64,000 nucleotides of DNA, from assembly GCF_016616425.1 (NCBI RefSeq), contig NZ_CP067101.1, positions 6,200,001-6,264,000 on the forward strand, given 5' to 3'. This DNA is from Bradyrhizobium diazoefficiens (lineage in GTDB: Bacteria > Pseudomonadota > Alphaproteobacteria > Rhizobiales > Xanthobacteraceae). Below the pieces are notes generated by a model. That model was not told the origin of the DNA and searched no databases. It worked only from the letters and a program-made list of their open reading frames with translations. Each line of letters opens with the position of its first letter. Within the stretch, counting starts at the first letter, position 1. Shown here piece after piece: positions 46,851 through 55,867 of this stretch. The position numbers were made by a program, and so were the translations under genes.

Positions 46851-47311
46851 AACTGCTCCACCTTGCGCTGTTTGTTTCGAGTTTACTGATGCCATCATCA
46901 AAGGGCGGTCGCTATGTAGGGCGCGCGCGGCCTATCGACAGACAGCAGGAGCATCCAAGCTGGAAGGGAGATCAGCGCCGCATCTCAGCCTGTACGCACC
47001 TGGATCAGGTCATTAGCAACCTAGCCAACCCTGCTGTTTAGACTCGACACAACCTGCGAGACATCCGCTTTAAAGAGCGCGTCTCAGCAAGGGGGATCGG
47101 TAACAAAAGCTTCAGCACCATCGCGCATAGGTCTCCTCCCTTTTTTCGAATTGTCAATTCTGATTGATCGTACTGCAATCTGGGCTAACTGCCTCTCAGG
47201 GAGCCAATACCAATTTCGGACCGATCGATGCCAAATTGGAATTGATGCTGAATTCCAGAACCATTCAGTAAGGAAAGCGAGGTGACAGTCTCCGGCTAGT
47301 AGCGATGCGCA
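46851..47311. other. SBP3 upstream region
   Basis: No gene. The first 60-70 bases before the ATG are nearly identical to those before SBP4 and then diverge. Element copy 9 lies at 47204-47244. Confidence 0.5.
47204..47244 (-). promoter_or_regulatory. Dispersed inverted-repeat element, copy 9
   Basis: On the plus strand it begins CCAATACCAATTTCGG and ends CCAAATTGGAATTG. It points to the SBP3-importer operon, 354 bases before the SBP3 ATG. Confidence 0.77.
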
Positions 47312-47965
47312 GTGACTATGACTTTTGGGAAATGTCGGGAAAGGCTCGGCCTACTTTGGCGCGCGCCTTGTAGTGAACATCCATTTGATGCGGGAGCGCG
47401 TGGCATTTCGCTGCCGTTCCTAGGCGGTGATTTCGCGGCGCAACCGCTTGGGTCGTCGATCCTGCGATCGAGGCACTGTCCCCGCAAGACGCCGATCTCG
47501 ATCTCAACCACGTTGGGCCGGCCTGTATGCTTGGGGGTGTAGTGGAACTTGAACCGCTGCAAGATCCGCCTGGCTTCGGCGGGCCGGAACGCCTGATAGA
47601 GGGCGCCTGCGGAGTGGGTCGATAGATCGTCCTGGACGACCGGACGGACTCGGCGTCGGGATAATGGATGTCGACGAGGTGGCGCATGCATTGGGCATAG
47701 TCTTCTGCGGCCGCCGCTCGGTGACTTTGACCTTGCGGCAGGGACGATGCACGTCAAGAAGAACCAAGAGATTGGCCGTGCCATTGCGACAATACGTCGT
47801 CCTTCGAGGAACCGGCACACAGTGCGCTGATCCAGCGCGTGCTCGCCGTACCGAGCAAGTGGCACGACAAACGACAGGTGCACTCCTGACGCGCCCTGAG
47901 ATCGAGAGATCGAGGCGGTTCTCGCAGCGCCCGAGCGAACAACGTGGCTTGGCCGCCGCGATCAT
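47312..47965 (-). pseudogene. IS630-family transposase remnant (third type)
   Basis: Pieces in several frames: LLVLLDVHRPCRKVKVTERR, MRHLVDIHYPDAESVR, VVQDDLSTHSAGALYQAF, RRILQRFKFHYTPKHTGRP, VVEIEIGVLRGQCLDRRI and a terminal SNGCSLQGARQSRPSLSR. The order and content fit the C-terminal half of IS630-type transposases (DDE second Asp, third Glu in V-E-I-E). Multiple frameshifts show that it is dead. Confidence 0.85.
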
Positions 47966-48435
47966 ACTTTGCTGCTGGTCGCGGCCCGGACAGGCTTACG
48001 CCTCTCTGAGCTGACTGACCTTGACCCGGGATGCCGTCCACCTGGGGTCAGGCGCACGTACGATGCGTCGGTAAAGTGCGGAAGGAGCAGACCACTCCGC
48101 TGACCGCACTCGCTCGGCGTGCGCTCCAGGCGTGGCTCAAGGAACCGTTGCGAAAAGGAGCAACAGCGTTGTTCCCGAACGTGCACGGGGACATGCTCAG
48201 TGCCGATAGCACGTGCTGAGACACAGCGCTGCGATGGAACTGCTGCAAGCCGGCGTCGACTGCTCCGTGACCGCGCCGTTGCTCGGTCATGAATCGGTCG
48301 ACCGACGCAGACCTACCTGCACGCCCATCTCGCCTCAAGGAAGCTGTCCTGGCGAAGCTCAAGCCGTACGAGCGCGGCAAGCGAACTCGCTTCCAGCCGA
48401 ACGACCGCCTACTCGCCTTCCTCGAGGCGCTCTAG
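47900..48435 (+). pseudogene. Tyrosine recombinase (integrase) remnant
   Basis: Rightward frames give LLLVAARTGLRLSELTDLDP (first catalytic Arg box) and HVRCVGKVRKEQTTPLTALAR. They continue with LFPNVHGDMLSADS, a deletion, then LRHSAAMELLQAGVDCSV (His-x-x-Arg box region) and YLHAHLASR, in which the tyrosine box Y-L-H survives. The middle box is partly lost and frames shift, so it is inactive. This type of phage-like integrase is common in rhizobial islands. Confidence 0.82.
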
Positions 48436-48610
48436 ACCAGACTATGCCGAATGGAATGGGGGCTGCCTGCACCCGATCGACGGCGTCAGCATGATAACGG
48501 CGTGCTATACCAAATCCGTTCGGCATGGTTCCGCGGGCGGCTTAAGCCGCCCGGCTCAACGATGTCAATCCGCAAGCTTGGCTCGCCGACGAGCTCGCGA
48601 TCATCCTGGG
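48436..48610. other. Short gap with palindrome
   Basis: Contains the hairpin at 48534-48553 and otherwise nothing recognised. Confidence 0.5.
48534..48553 (-). terminator. Hairpin downstream of the carboxylesterase gene
   Basis: CGGGCGGC and GCCGCCCG pair perfectly around TTAA, 58 bases after the esterase stop. There is no T run, so it is only a candidate. Confidence 0.35.
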
Positions 48611-50266
48611 CTATTGGCGCTGCTTCGCATACCAATCGTCAAGAAAATCAAGTTCTGGCTTATGTGGAGTTGGAATCGCTCCGATCGTTTCTGATAGATT
48701 CATGGACCGCTCATCGTACAACGTAAAGTTCGGCCAAAACGGTAGTCTCGGTCCGTTAGGGTTACCCGTCTTTGCGAAGTTGATCCGGTAAGACGACATC
48801 ACGTCGGCTAGGTGCCGATCTACTGCGCGCCAAGGCAAGTTCCACATATTGAGAGTATTGTGAAAGTAAACGTCTTCTGACCCGTGAAACGCCCCAAAGC
48901 TTTTTGTGGACTCAATCACCGGCGGCGTATGGTCCCAGTAATAGAGGTAGACGTTGCTCTTTCCAGTTTTCGCCTGTAGCCGGCCCCAGGCGCGGGAGCC
49001 CCAAGCATAGTTCTCATCGCGCGCAAACGCAGCCTGCGCGTTTGAGACATCGGCGGCTGACGTCACCTCCCCAAATGCCTTGCGGAACTCGCCTGCCAGC
49101 GGTCCAAATCGTTGGCGCACAAAAGTCGGATACTCGGCTGCAGTGTCCGGGAGTCCGGAAGACCAACGAATAGTCGTTCCATCCCCGGAGGTCCAGCCGA
49201 TCATTGTCGGCACATCTTGCTGCTTCCCGCTCGCGAAGATCGTATAAACATCTGTAGGGAGGACGTAACGATCAACAACGGGGTGATAATGTGCCTTGCC
49301 CATCAGGACTGCCCCAGCCTTCATCAGATCTACGGCTGGGATAGCTCGCAATTCGGCAATGCTCGTCGCCTTTTCCTCCTTAGCGAACCTAACACCAAAT
49401 TCCTCCGCATCTTTTAGCATCGGAGTCGCGCCAACCTCTTGCAGCAAGCCGGACCTTCTCCTCGGCGTGAATTGACCTCCGCTGCTCACTGAGATGGCGC
49501 GACTAAACAACCCCCGCGCAAGCGGCGTTGCAACGAGATAGTTGACGCTCCAGGCACCCGCGGAGCGACCGTCGATCGTGACATTCGTAGGATCTCCACC
49601 AAACGCAGCGATATTGCGGTGCACCCACTGGAGCGCAGCGATCTGATCGAGCAGCCCGTAATTGCCCGATACCTTGTGCTTCGACTCCCTGCTCAGTTCG
49701 GGGTGCGCGAAGAAGCCAAAGATGCCTAGTCGATAGTTGATATTAACGATCACCAGCCCCTTGGAAGCTAAATCCTCGCCGTCGTAAATCGGCCTTGCGC
49801 CGGATCCCTGTACAAACGCGCCGCCATGTATGAAAACGAGCACGGGTAGCTTCTCGCCCGGCGCCTTCGCAGGCGTCCACACGTTCAAGTACAAGCAGTC
49901 TTCACTCTGAGGTCGTTCGTAATCGCTAAACTCGACTGAATATGGCGTTTTGCCTTCCGCTACCATCGCGCTTATTGAAGCGGGACTTACGCTAGGCTGC
50001 ATGCAATCGTTGCCGAACGCATTTGCCTTGCGTACGCCTCGCCACGAAGGTGCCCGTTGCGGCGCGCGCCAGCGCAAATTTCCGACAGGCGCGGCAGCAT
50101 ATGGAATGCCTTTATACACTTGAATTGCGGGATTCCGCCCTGAGACGCCCAAAAGGCGACCGGAATCGATTTTTATCGGACCATTGTGTGCGCCAGCTGG
50201 TTGAGGCGTACCGAATGCGGCGACGGGCGCTGTTTTTTCGAATACCGAAGATCCTGCCCTTCTCAT
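48611..50266 (-). CDS. Type B carboxylesterase with unusual G-R-S-A-G nucleophile motif
   Basis: 551 residues. It hydrolyses carboxylic esters (or carbamates/amides). The oxyanion loop VFIHGGAFVQGS (about 145-156) is present. The nucleophile Ser235 is in I-D-G-R-S-A-G instead of the usual G-E-S-A-G, and the catalytic His lies in GAFHGSEDVYF near residue 450. SEDCLYLNVWTP (131-142) is the family's second signature. No clear signal peptide is visible, although the N-terminus is Ala-rich. It follows SnoaL-like copy 2 by 105 bases on the same strand, so the two are probably one transcript. Ribosome site GAGG eight bases before the ATG. Confidence 0.91.
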   Translation of the reverse strand: MRRAGSSVFEKTAPVAAFGTPQPAGAHNGPIKIDSGRLLGVSGRNPAIQVYKGIPYAAAPVGNLRWRAPQRAPSWRGVRKANAFGNDCMQPSVSPASISAMVAEGKTPYSVEFSDYERPQSEDCLYLNVWTPAKAPGEKLPVLVFIHGGAFVQGSGARPIYDGEDLASKGLVIVNINYRLGIFGFFAHPELSRESKHKVSGNYGLLDQIAALQWVHRNIAAFGGDPTNVTIDGRSAGAWSVNYLVATPLARGLFSRAISVSSGGQFTPRRRSGLLQEVGATPMLKDAEEFGVRFAKEEKATSIAELRAIPAVDLMKAGAVLMGKAHYHPVVDRYVLPTDVYTIFASGKQQDVPTMIGWTSGDGTTIRWSSGLPDTAAEYPTFVRQRFGPLAGEFRKAFGEVTSAADVSNAQAAFARDENYAWGSRAWGRLQAKTGKSNVYLYYWDHTPPVIESTKSFGAFHGSEDVYFHNTLNMWNLPWRAVDRHLADVMSSYRINFAKTGNPNGPRLPFWPNFTLYDERSMNLSETIGAIPTPHKPELDFLDDWYAKQRQ

Positions 50267-50371
50267 TCCTTATCCTCACAATCTCTCAATTCATTATGAT
50301 CAACCCTGCGCGGCACGGCCGCCCCGTTAAATTGGCGCACCGAACGGAGCGGCCGTCGAAGGCAGGATGGC

Positions 50372-50851
50372 TCAGCGTGCCCAAGGAGGGTCCGGCCACC
50401 GCGCTTCCGGCGCTTCGAAGTCGAAGCCCGAGACCTCGTGCCTATGGATCCTCCACCCTTCAGGAGTTCGCACGAAATCGTCGTTCCACATAAAGAGCAC
50501 AGGGGACACCTTAGGACACGGTCCTTGCTTCGAATCCCATTCGCCGCGATAAAGTGTGACCCGCGCTTGACCACTCGCATGATCGGCGTCTTTCACATCA
50601 ATGATGAGGTTGCTGATCACATGCCGCTGCAACAGCCGGCCGGCAGTCTGCGCCTCCTGCTGTCCTTGATAGAGGCGCTCGAACTCTTTACGGCCCCTAA
50701 GCGTTTTTCCTCGGAACTTCATGACCAACGAACCATCGTCGGTGAACAGACCAGAGCCTCTCACTGGCTCATCAAAGTCAACGAAGTTGCAGTATTCGTA
50801 AAACAGGCGAGTGCACTTTTGCTCGATCAAGAGTCGCTCTAAGTCGTTCAT
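50372..50851 (-). CDS. SnoaL-like (NTF2-fold) protein, copy 2
   Basis: 159 residues from the ATG at 50849-50851 after GAGGAAGAG. It begins MNDLERLLIEQKCTRLFYEY and has FTDDGSLVMKFRGKTLRGRKEF and FMWNDDFVRTPEGWRIHRHEV, matching copies 1 and 3. The fold is inferred from this pattern. It is co-oriented with the carboxylesterase gene and preceded by element copy 10, 69 bases upstream. The repeated pairing with a hydrolase suggests it helps bind or process the hydrolase's substrate or product. Confidence 0.85.
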   Translation of the reverse strand: MNDLERLLIEQKCTRLFYEYCNFVDFDEPVRGSGLFTDDGSLVMKFRGKTLRGRKEFERLYQGQQEAQTAGRLLQRHVISNLIIDVKDADHASGQARVTLYRGEWDSKQGPCPKVSPVLFMWNDDFVRTPEGWRIHRHEVSGFDFEAPEARWPDPPWAR

Positions 50852-51513
50852 CTCTTCCTCGTTATAGCAGGATTAGCAAGTTCCGCGATGTTGAGGCTCG
50901 CTGAGCGGGGATTGCCAATCCAATACCAATTTCGGAGATATCAAGAGCAGATTGGAATTGATCCGTTGCTTGCTGGGCCTTTCGAAGAAACGCCAAGCAC
51001 TCCACATACAGTGTCAAAATTAAAGCGTCAGGTCGCTCAGGAGTTTCTAGCTGACGAAACGCTGCATAGGCTGTCGAAGCGTCGGACATCTGCCGAATAC
51101 GGCCCGAGTCCTGCGCCCCACTCATTTCAGTCCCGTCGGAGGCAACCTCCGGGTCAGTGCACTTACATTTGTCGATCATGGGCAATTCGTCTGCGGCGAC
51201 CAGCTCGATGGAACGCATCCGACGCACCCGCAGACTGCAACCGCATCGCTTCCGTCAGTTTAAGCTCTCGAATACCGCGTCCGAACGCGAGTGCGAGAGA
51301 TCTGTGCCGGTGTCGCGTCGTCTCTACGGTTCATCGACCCCTCCGTGGCAACCACAGACTCATCACGCGCGATCCGACTTGAACCTCACAAGTGCAAGTC
51401 TCCACGGTCTCAAACGCGAAGGCCTGCAAGTTCAACTGCCGCTTCGATTGGAAAATCCACTCCCATTCGATGGCCTTGACGATTTCTCACAGGCGACAAA
51501 GGCATCTGACTAA
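50852..51513. other. Intergenic region upstream of SnoaL copy 2
   Basis: Holds element copy 10; beyond it only short unassigned frames. Confidence 0.4.
50920..50960 (-). promoter_or_regulatory. Dispersed inverted-repeat element, copy 10 (closest to consensus)
   Basis: On the plus strand it begins CCAATACCAATTTCGGAG and ends CAGATTGGAATTG. It points to SnoaL-like copy 2. Confidence 0.78.
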
Positions 51514-52578
51514 TCAGCCGAGGGCCCATTCCTTGAAGCGGCGCGACACCGCCTCCAAGTTATCCGCCCAATACGCGCCGCTGATAACGAGATTGTTCGG
51601 ACTGTCGATATCCTTCGGAAGCCATTTACGAGTCTGGTCCGACATCATCGACATCGCCTTTTTGGAGTTTGGCACGCAAGCGTCCAGATCGCATAGCCGT
51701 GCAAGAACTTCCGGACGGGTGAAATAAGCGATGTACTTCATCGCATTCTCCTTGTTCGGCGCACCCTTGAGGATTGTAAGCGGGTCAGCATAGAGCAGGT
51801 TCTGTTCAAATGAGAACGCCAACGGTGTTCCGCCTCCCGGCTCATTGGTAGCTTGGACGCGATTGGCATACGTATAGCTGAAATCGACCTCGCCTGTCTG
51901 CACAAGGGAGATCGTTTGCGGAGTCTGAGTCACCCAGGAGGCAATGCCCGGCTTGATACGATCGAGCGCCTTGAACGCACGATCGATGTCCAAAGGATAG
52001 ATGTCCTTCGGCGGCACGCCATCGGCGAGAAGCGCCGCCTCCAGTGTGGTCTCAGCTCGATTGAGAAATGCACGGCGCCCGGGAAATTTCTTCAGATCGA
52101 AAAACTCGACAAAATTAGCGGGATGCTTTCCAGGGCCGAATTTCTTCGGGTCCCATCCTATGCCGCCGACATACGTGTCAGTCACGACGACATCACTCGT
52201 CGGCGGGATCGGCATATCCTTGAGGTCGAGCATCGAAAGATCCAGTTTTTCCCAAAAACCCTCCTTGGATCCATAGGCGGCCTCTGCAGCTGTCGGGTAG
52301 TGAACGTCGAAGTCGACGCGCCCCGTGAGCTGCTGCGCCTTCACTTTCGCCATTTCCGGTCTAGGGAGGATGTCGACCTTGATTCCTGTTTCCTCGGTAA
52401 AGGGATTGACTACAGTCTTGACCAGGATCTCTTGATAACTTCCACCACTGCTGGTGATCGTCAGCGAATTGGACTTGGCTGCAGCGCGCGAGCCTTTCAG
52501 CACCATTGGTGCCGCGAGTACGCTGGCCGTTCCGAACAAGAGCGAGCGACGTGAGATTGTTGACACCGACTTCTTCAT
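51514..52578 (-). CDS. Tat-exported ABC solute-binding protein (SBP4)
   Basis: 354 residues from the ATG at 52576-52578 with GGTGGAG upstream. Twin-arginine signal STISRRSLLFGTASVLAAP; the mature sequence is nearly the same as SBP3 (PEMAKVKAQQLTG, GGIGWDPKKFGPGKHPANF, QNLLYADPLTILKGAPNKE). One visible difference is YFTRPEVLARLCDLDACVPN where SBP3 has YYMRPEVVARLCDLTAFVPN. No transporter genes adjoin it, and I see no clear element copy in front of it. It is a recent duplicate of SBP3 that may broaden ligand range for the importer at 42.8-45.7 kb. Confidence 0.93.
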   Translation of the reverse strand: MKKSVSTISRRSLLFGTASVLAAPMVLKGSRAAAKSNSLTITSSGGSYQEILVKTVVNPFTEETGIKVDILPRPEMAKVKAQQLTGRVDFDVHYPTAAEAAYGSKEGFWEKLDLSMLDLKDMPIPPTSDVVVTDTYVGGIGWDPKKFGPGKHPANFVEFFDLKKFPGRRAFLNRAETTLEAALLADGVPPKDIYPLDIDRAFKALDRIKPGIASWVTQTPQTISLVQTGEVDFSYTYANRVQATNEPGGGTPLAFSFEQNLLYADPLTILKGAPNKENAMKYIAYFTRPEVLARLCDLDACVPNSKKAMSMMSDQTRKWLPKDIDSPNNLVISGAYWADNLEAVSRRFKEWALG

Positions 52579-53102
52579 GACTGCTCCACCTTGCGCTGTT
52601 TGTTTCGAGTTTACTGATGCCATCATCAAAGTGCGGGCGGCTATGTCGGACACGTACGGCGGCCTATCGGGACAGAGCACCAGCATCCGGAATTAAAAGG
52701 CCGAATGACACGCTTCTAGTGGCTCCCCTTCGGGAACGTGATGATTGCGACTTTGGCTGGGAGTTTGGTGACGGGATCGTGTCAACGTCCTGGTCCTGAA
52801 AACGGATTGTCCGACCTTCTCGTAGACAACACTGATGCCGATCTCTCGATCGGCCGTGCGTTTCCGTGTCCGGAAGCGCGCGCCCGGCGCGTATGAGCTC
52901 AAAACCGACGCTACTAGTGAAAAGCACAGGTTCGGCGGCAGTTGAATCTCGACAAGGCCAAATTGCGTTGGCCGGGTCACCGTGGAACCGACAACCTAAC
53001 GGGGACTTTTGAGACCACGCGAGATGCATTGCGAACCTAAGGAAGCCACCTACTAAGATAGGGCGATACGGCGCACTGAAACTATGGACTTCTGCCTATG
53101 CA
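52579..53102. other. Intergenic, nothing recognised
   Basis: The first 60-70 bases copy the SBP3 leader. Leftward frames at 52664-53029 have no family match. Confidence 0.4.
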
Positions 53103-53765
53103 CTAGGCTCGAAGGAGTTCGATCACCTCCTCGGTCGTCGCGAGCGAGGCGACGAAATATCTGAGAAGGTTTTCTGCTTGGGTCTGGTGCTCAGGTGTTA
53201 ACGCCGCTGTCGCATCAGTCACAATGGTTCCAAAGTAGCCGAGATCGAAGCCACCCGCGGCGGTGAGCATCACACACGCGTTAGTCGTTACTCCCGTATA
53301 GAGAACATGGGTGATACCCATGTTTCGGAGATGGCTATCGAGGGCAGACGAACCAAATCCTCCTGACGCAGTCTTGGCGAGGAGCAGATCGCCGCGCTCG
53401 GGAGCTAACTCGGGGATAACCTCGCATGCCTCCGAGCCGATGATTGCACCCGCTTCGGCAAATCGGATCCGGAAGGGACCGACAGCATCCGAGCAATCGG
53501 GTCGATAGCACCCCACCTGCAAATACACAATCGGCATCCCTGCAGCGCGACAGGCCGGAAGAAGGTGCTGGTGATTTGGAATCACAGTCTTAGCTAATCT
53601 TTCGACGAAATAGGCATTGGCGTTTGGATCATCTTGCTTCTCTCTCGGCACCTGCCAATTGACCATATCAATGACCACTACGGCGGTTGTCGAAGGCCTC
53701 ATGGGGGGACGTGCGAGGATGCTTGCATTTGCCAAGAGGATTCTGCCGGGCGAGAATTCTGACAT
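53103..53765 (-). CDS. Isochorismatase-family cysteine hydrolase
   Basis: 220 residues from the ATG at 53763-53765. The catalytic triad is visible: Asp33 in VVIDMVNWQ, Lys131 in LAKTASGGF and Cys164 in TNACVMLTAAGG, the last with the cis-peptide style V-T-T-N-A-C. The family hydrolyses amides and related bonds (nicotinamidase, N-carbamoylsarcosine amidase, biuret or ureido hydrolases) or isochorismate. With an amidase-like gene at 56-58 kb, an amide or carbamoyl substrate fits the context. It is flanked by SBP4 and SBP5 on the same strand but with gaps of over 150 bases. Confidence 0.9.
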   Translation of the reverse strand: MSEFSPGRILLANASILARPPMRPSTTAVVVIDMVNWQVPREKQDDPNANAYFVERLAKTVIPNHQHLLPACRAAGMPIVYLQVGCYRPDCSDAVGPFRIRFAEAGAIIGSEACEVIPELAPERGDLLLAKTASGGFGSSALDSHLRNMGITHVLYTGVTTNACVMLTAAGGFDLGYFGTIVTDATAALTPEHQTQAENLLRYFVASLATTEEVIELLRA

Positions 53766-53941
53766 TTTCAACTCTTTTCGCTAAGCCTTCCGCAGCCGCC
53801 GTACACCTTTTCGAGCACGCAATTTCGACACCGCTGGGGGCGATGGCGGCGCGCACGATCAGAGGCAAATAGCAACCTCCAAGTAGAACTTGGAGGGCAG
53901 CATCGAGTACGGCGCGTTAGCCCGTGCAAATTTTCGGTTTC

Positions 53942-55003
53942 TTACGCCCGAGTCCATTCTTTGAAGCGTTGCGCCACCCTCTCCAAATTCTGTGACCAGT
54001 ACGCGCCGTCTAGAACCAAATGCTTAGGGTTTTCCGGGCTCGGCATCCATTTCCGAATTTCTGGAGACAGCATTGACATCGCTTTCCGAGAGTTCGGGAC
54101 GAGGGCAGTCAGTTCGCTTACCCGAGCCAGAACTTCTGGACGCATGTAGTAGGCGATATACCGCATTGCGTTTTCAGAGTTTGGAGCCCCCTTTGGTATG
54201 ACGAGCGTCTCTTTTGCAAGGAGGTTCTGGTCGAACGAAAATGCCAGCGCAGCGCCGCCCCCGCCTTCGGTGGTAGCCTTTACGCGGTTTGAGTAAGCAT
54301 AGCCAAAATCGACTTCCCCGGTCTGTAGGAGCGACGTCAGTTGCGGTGTTGCAGAAACCCATGCCACAACACTCGACTTAACCCGATCGAGCGCCGCGAA
54401 TGCGCGGTCGAGATCAAGTGGATAAACGTCCTTGGGCTCAACACCGTCAGCTAGTAGCGCCGCTTCCAATGTTTCATTGGGCCGGCTCTGGAAGGTTCGT
54501 CTTCCAGGAAATCTGCCTACATCGAAATACTCAGCGAAAGTCGTGGGATGCTTTCCAGACGGATACTTTGCTGGATTCCAAGCTATGCCACAAACATAAG
54601 TGTCAGGGACTATAATGTCCTTAGTCGGCGCAATGGGCAGATCGTCGACGGCAACTTTAGAGAGATCTAGGTCCTGCCAATAGCCGCTTGCAGAACCGCT
54701 AGCCGCCTCTGCCGCGGTCGCGTTGTGAACGTCGACGCCGACATTACCGGTGAGTTGCTGAGCCTTCACCTTCGCCAAATCTGGCGGGGGCACAAATGTC
54801 ACCTTAATGCCAGTCTCTCGCGAGAAAGGGTCAGTCACAACCTTCGAGAGAATCTGTTCCCAGCTCCCACCCCAACTCGCAATGAACAGCGATTTCGAGT
54901 CCGCGTTCGCTACTGAACTGCGGAATACACTCGGCGCAGCCAAGGCGCCGGTTGCCGCGATCAAAAACGTCCTACGTGATACGCTATCAGCTATCGCCTT
55001 CAT
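53942..55003 (-). CDS. Tat-exported ABC solute-binding protein (SBP5)
   Basis: 353 residues. Twin-arginine signal DSVSRRTFLIAATGALAAPS; mature signatures SLFIASWGGSWEQILSKVV, SRETGIKVTFVPPPDLAKVKA, PSGKHPTTFAEYFDVGRFPGR, GGGGAALAFSFDQNLLA, PNSENAMRYIAYYMRPE. It is the most divergent of the five copies and also lacks adjacent permeases. Element copy 11 (degenerate) lies about 55 bases upstream, and an IS21 remnant separates it from the amidase-like gene. Confidence 0.92.
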   Translation of the reverse strand: MKAIADSVSRRTFLIAATGALAAPSVFRSSVANADSKSLFIASWGGSWEQILSKVVTDPFSRETGIKVTFVPPPDLAKVKAQQLTGNVGVDVHNATAAEAASGSASGYWQDLDLSKVAVDDLPIAPTKDIIVPDTYVCGIAWNPAKYPSGKHPTTFAEYFDVGRFPGRRTFQSRPNETLEAALLADGVEPKDVYPLDLDRAFAALDRVKSSVVAWVSATPQLTSLLQTGEVDFGYAYSNRVKATTEGGGGAALAFSFDQNLLAKETLVIPKGAPNSENAMRYIAYYMRPEVLARVSELTALVPNSRKAMSMLSPEIRKWMPSPENPKHLVLDGAYWSQNLERVAQRFKEWTRA

Positions 55004-55057
55004 GTTGCGTTCCCCTCATCCCAATGACTGAAGATAAGCGAGTTTAGCTCATGCGAA

Positions 55058-55089
55058 CCAATACCGATTACGGCGTGTACGATATCAAT

Positions 55090-55098
<9 letters not shown>
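55058..55098 (-). promoter_or_regulatory. Dispersed inverted-repeat element, copy 11 (distal arm decayed)
   Basis: On the plus strand it begins CCAATACCGATTACGG; the other arm reads ATCAATACGATATCG and no longer matches. It points to SBP5. Confidence 0.5.
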
Positions 55099-55745
<647 letters not shown>

Positions 55746-55867
55746 CCCCTCTCCTTTTCAAGGAGCCAAGGTGCAATTACGGCTTCGACTAGCGGTTGTC
55801 CCCGATGTTTGGCGCGGCGCTGGTATCGTCCGATCGGACGGGTCATCTGCAATCCACAACGCCTCGA

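Noticed and set aside
48031..48219. A 62-codon frame as an independent small gene
   Set aside because: It is the central piece of the decayed tyrosine recombinase.
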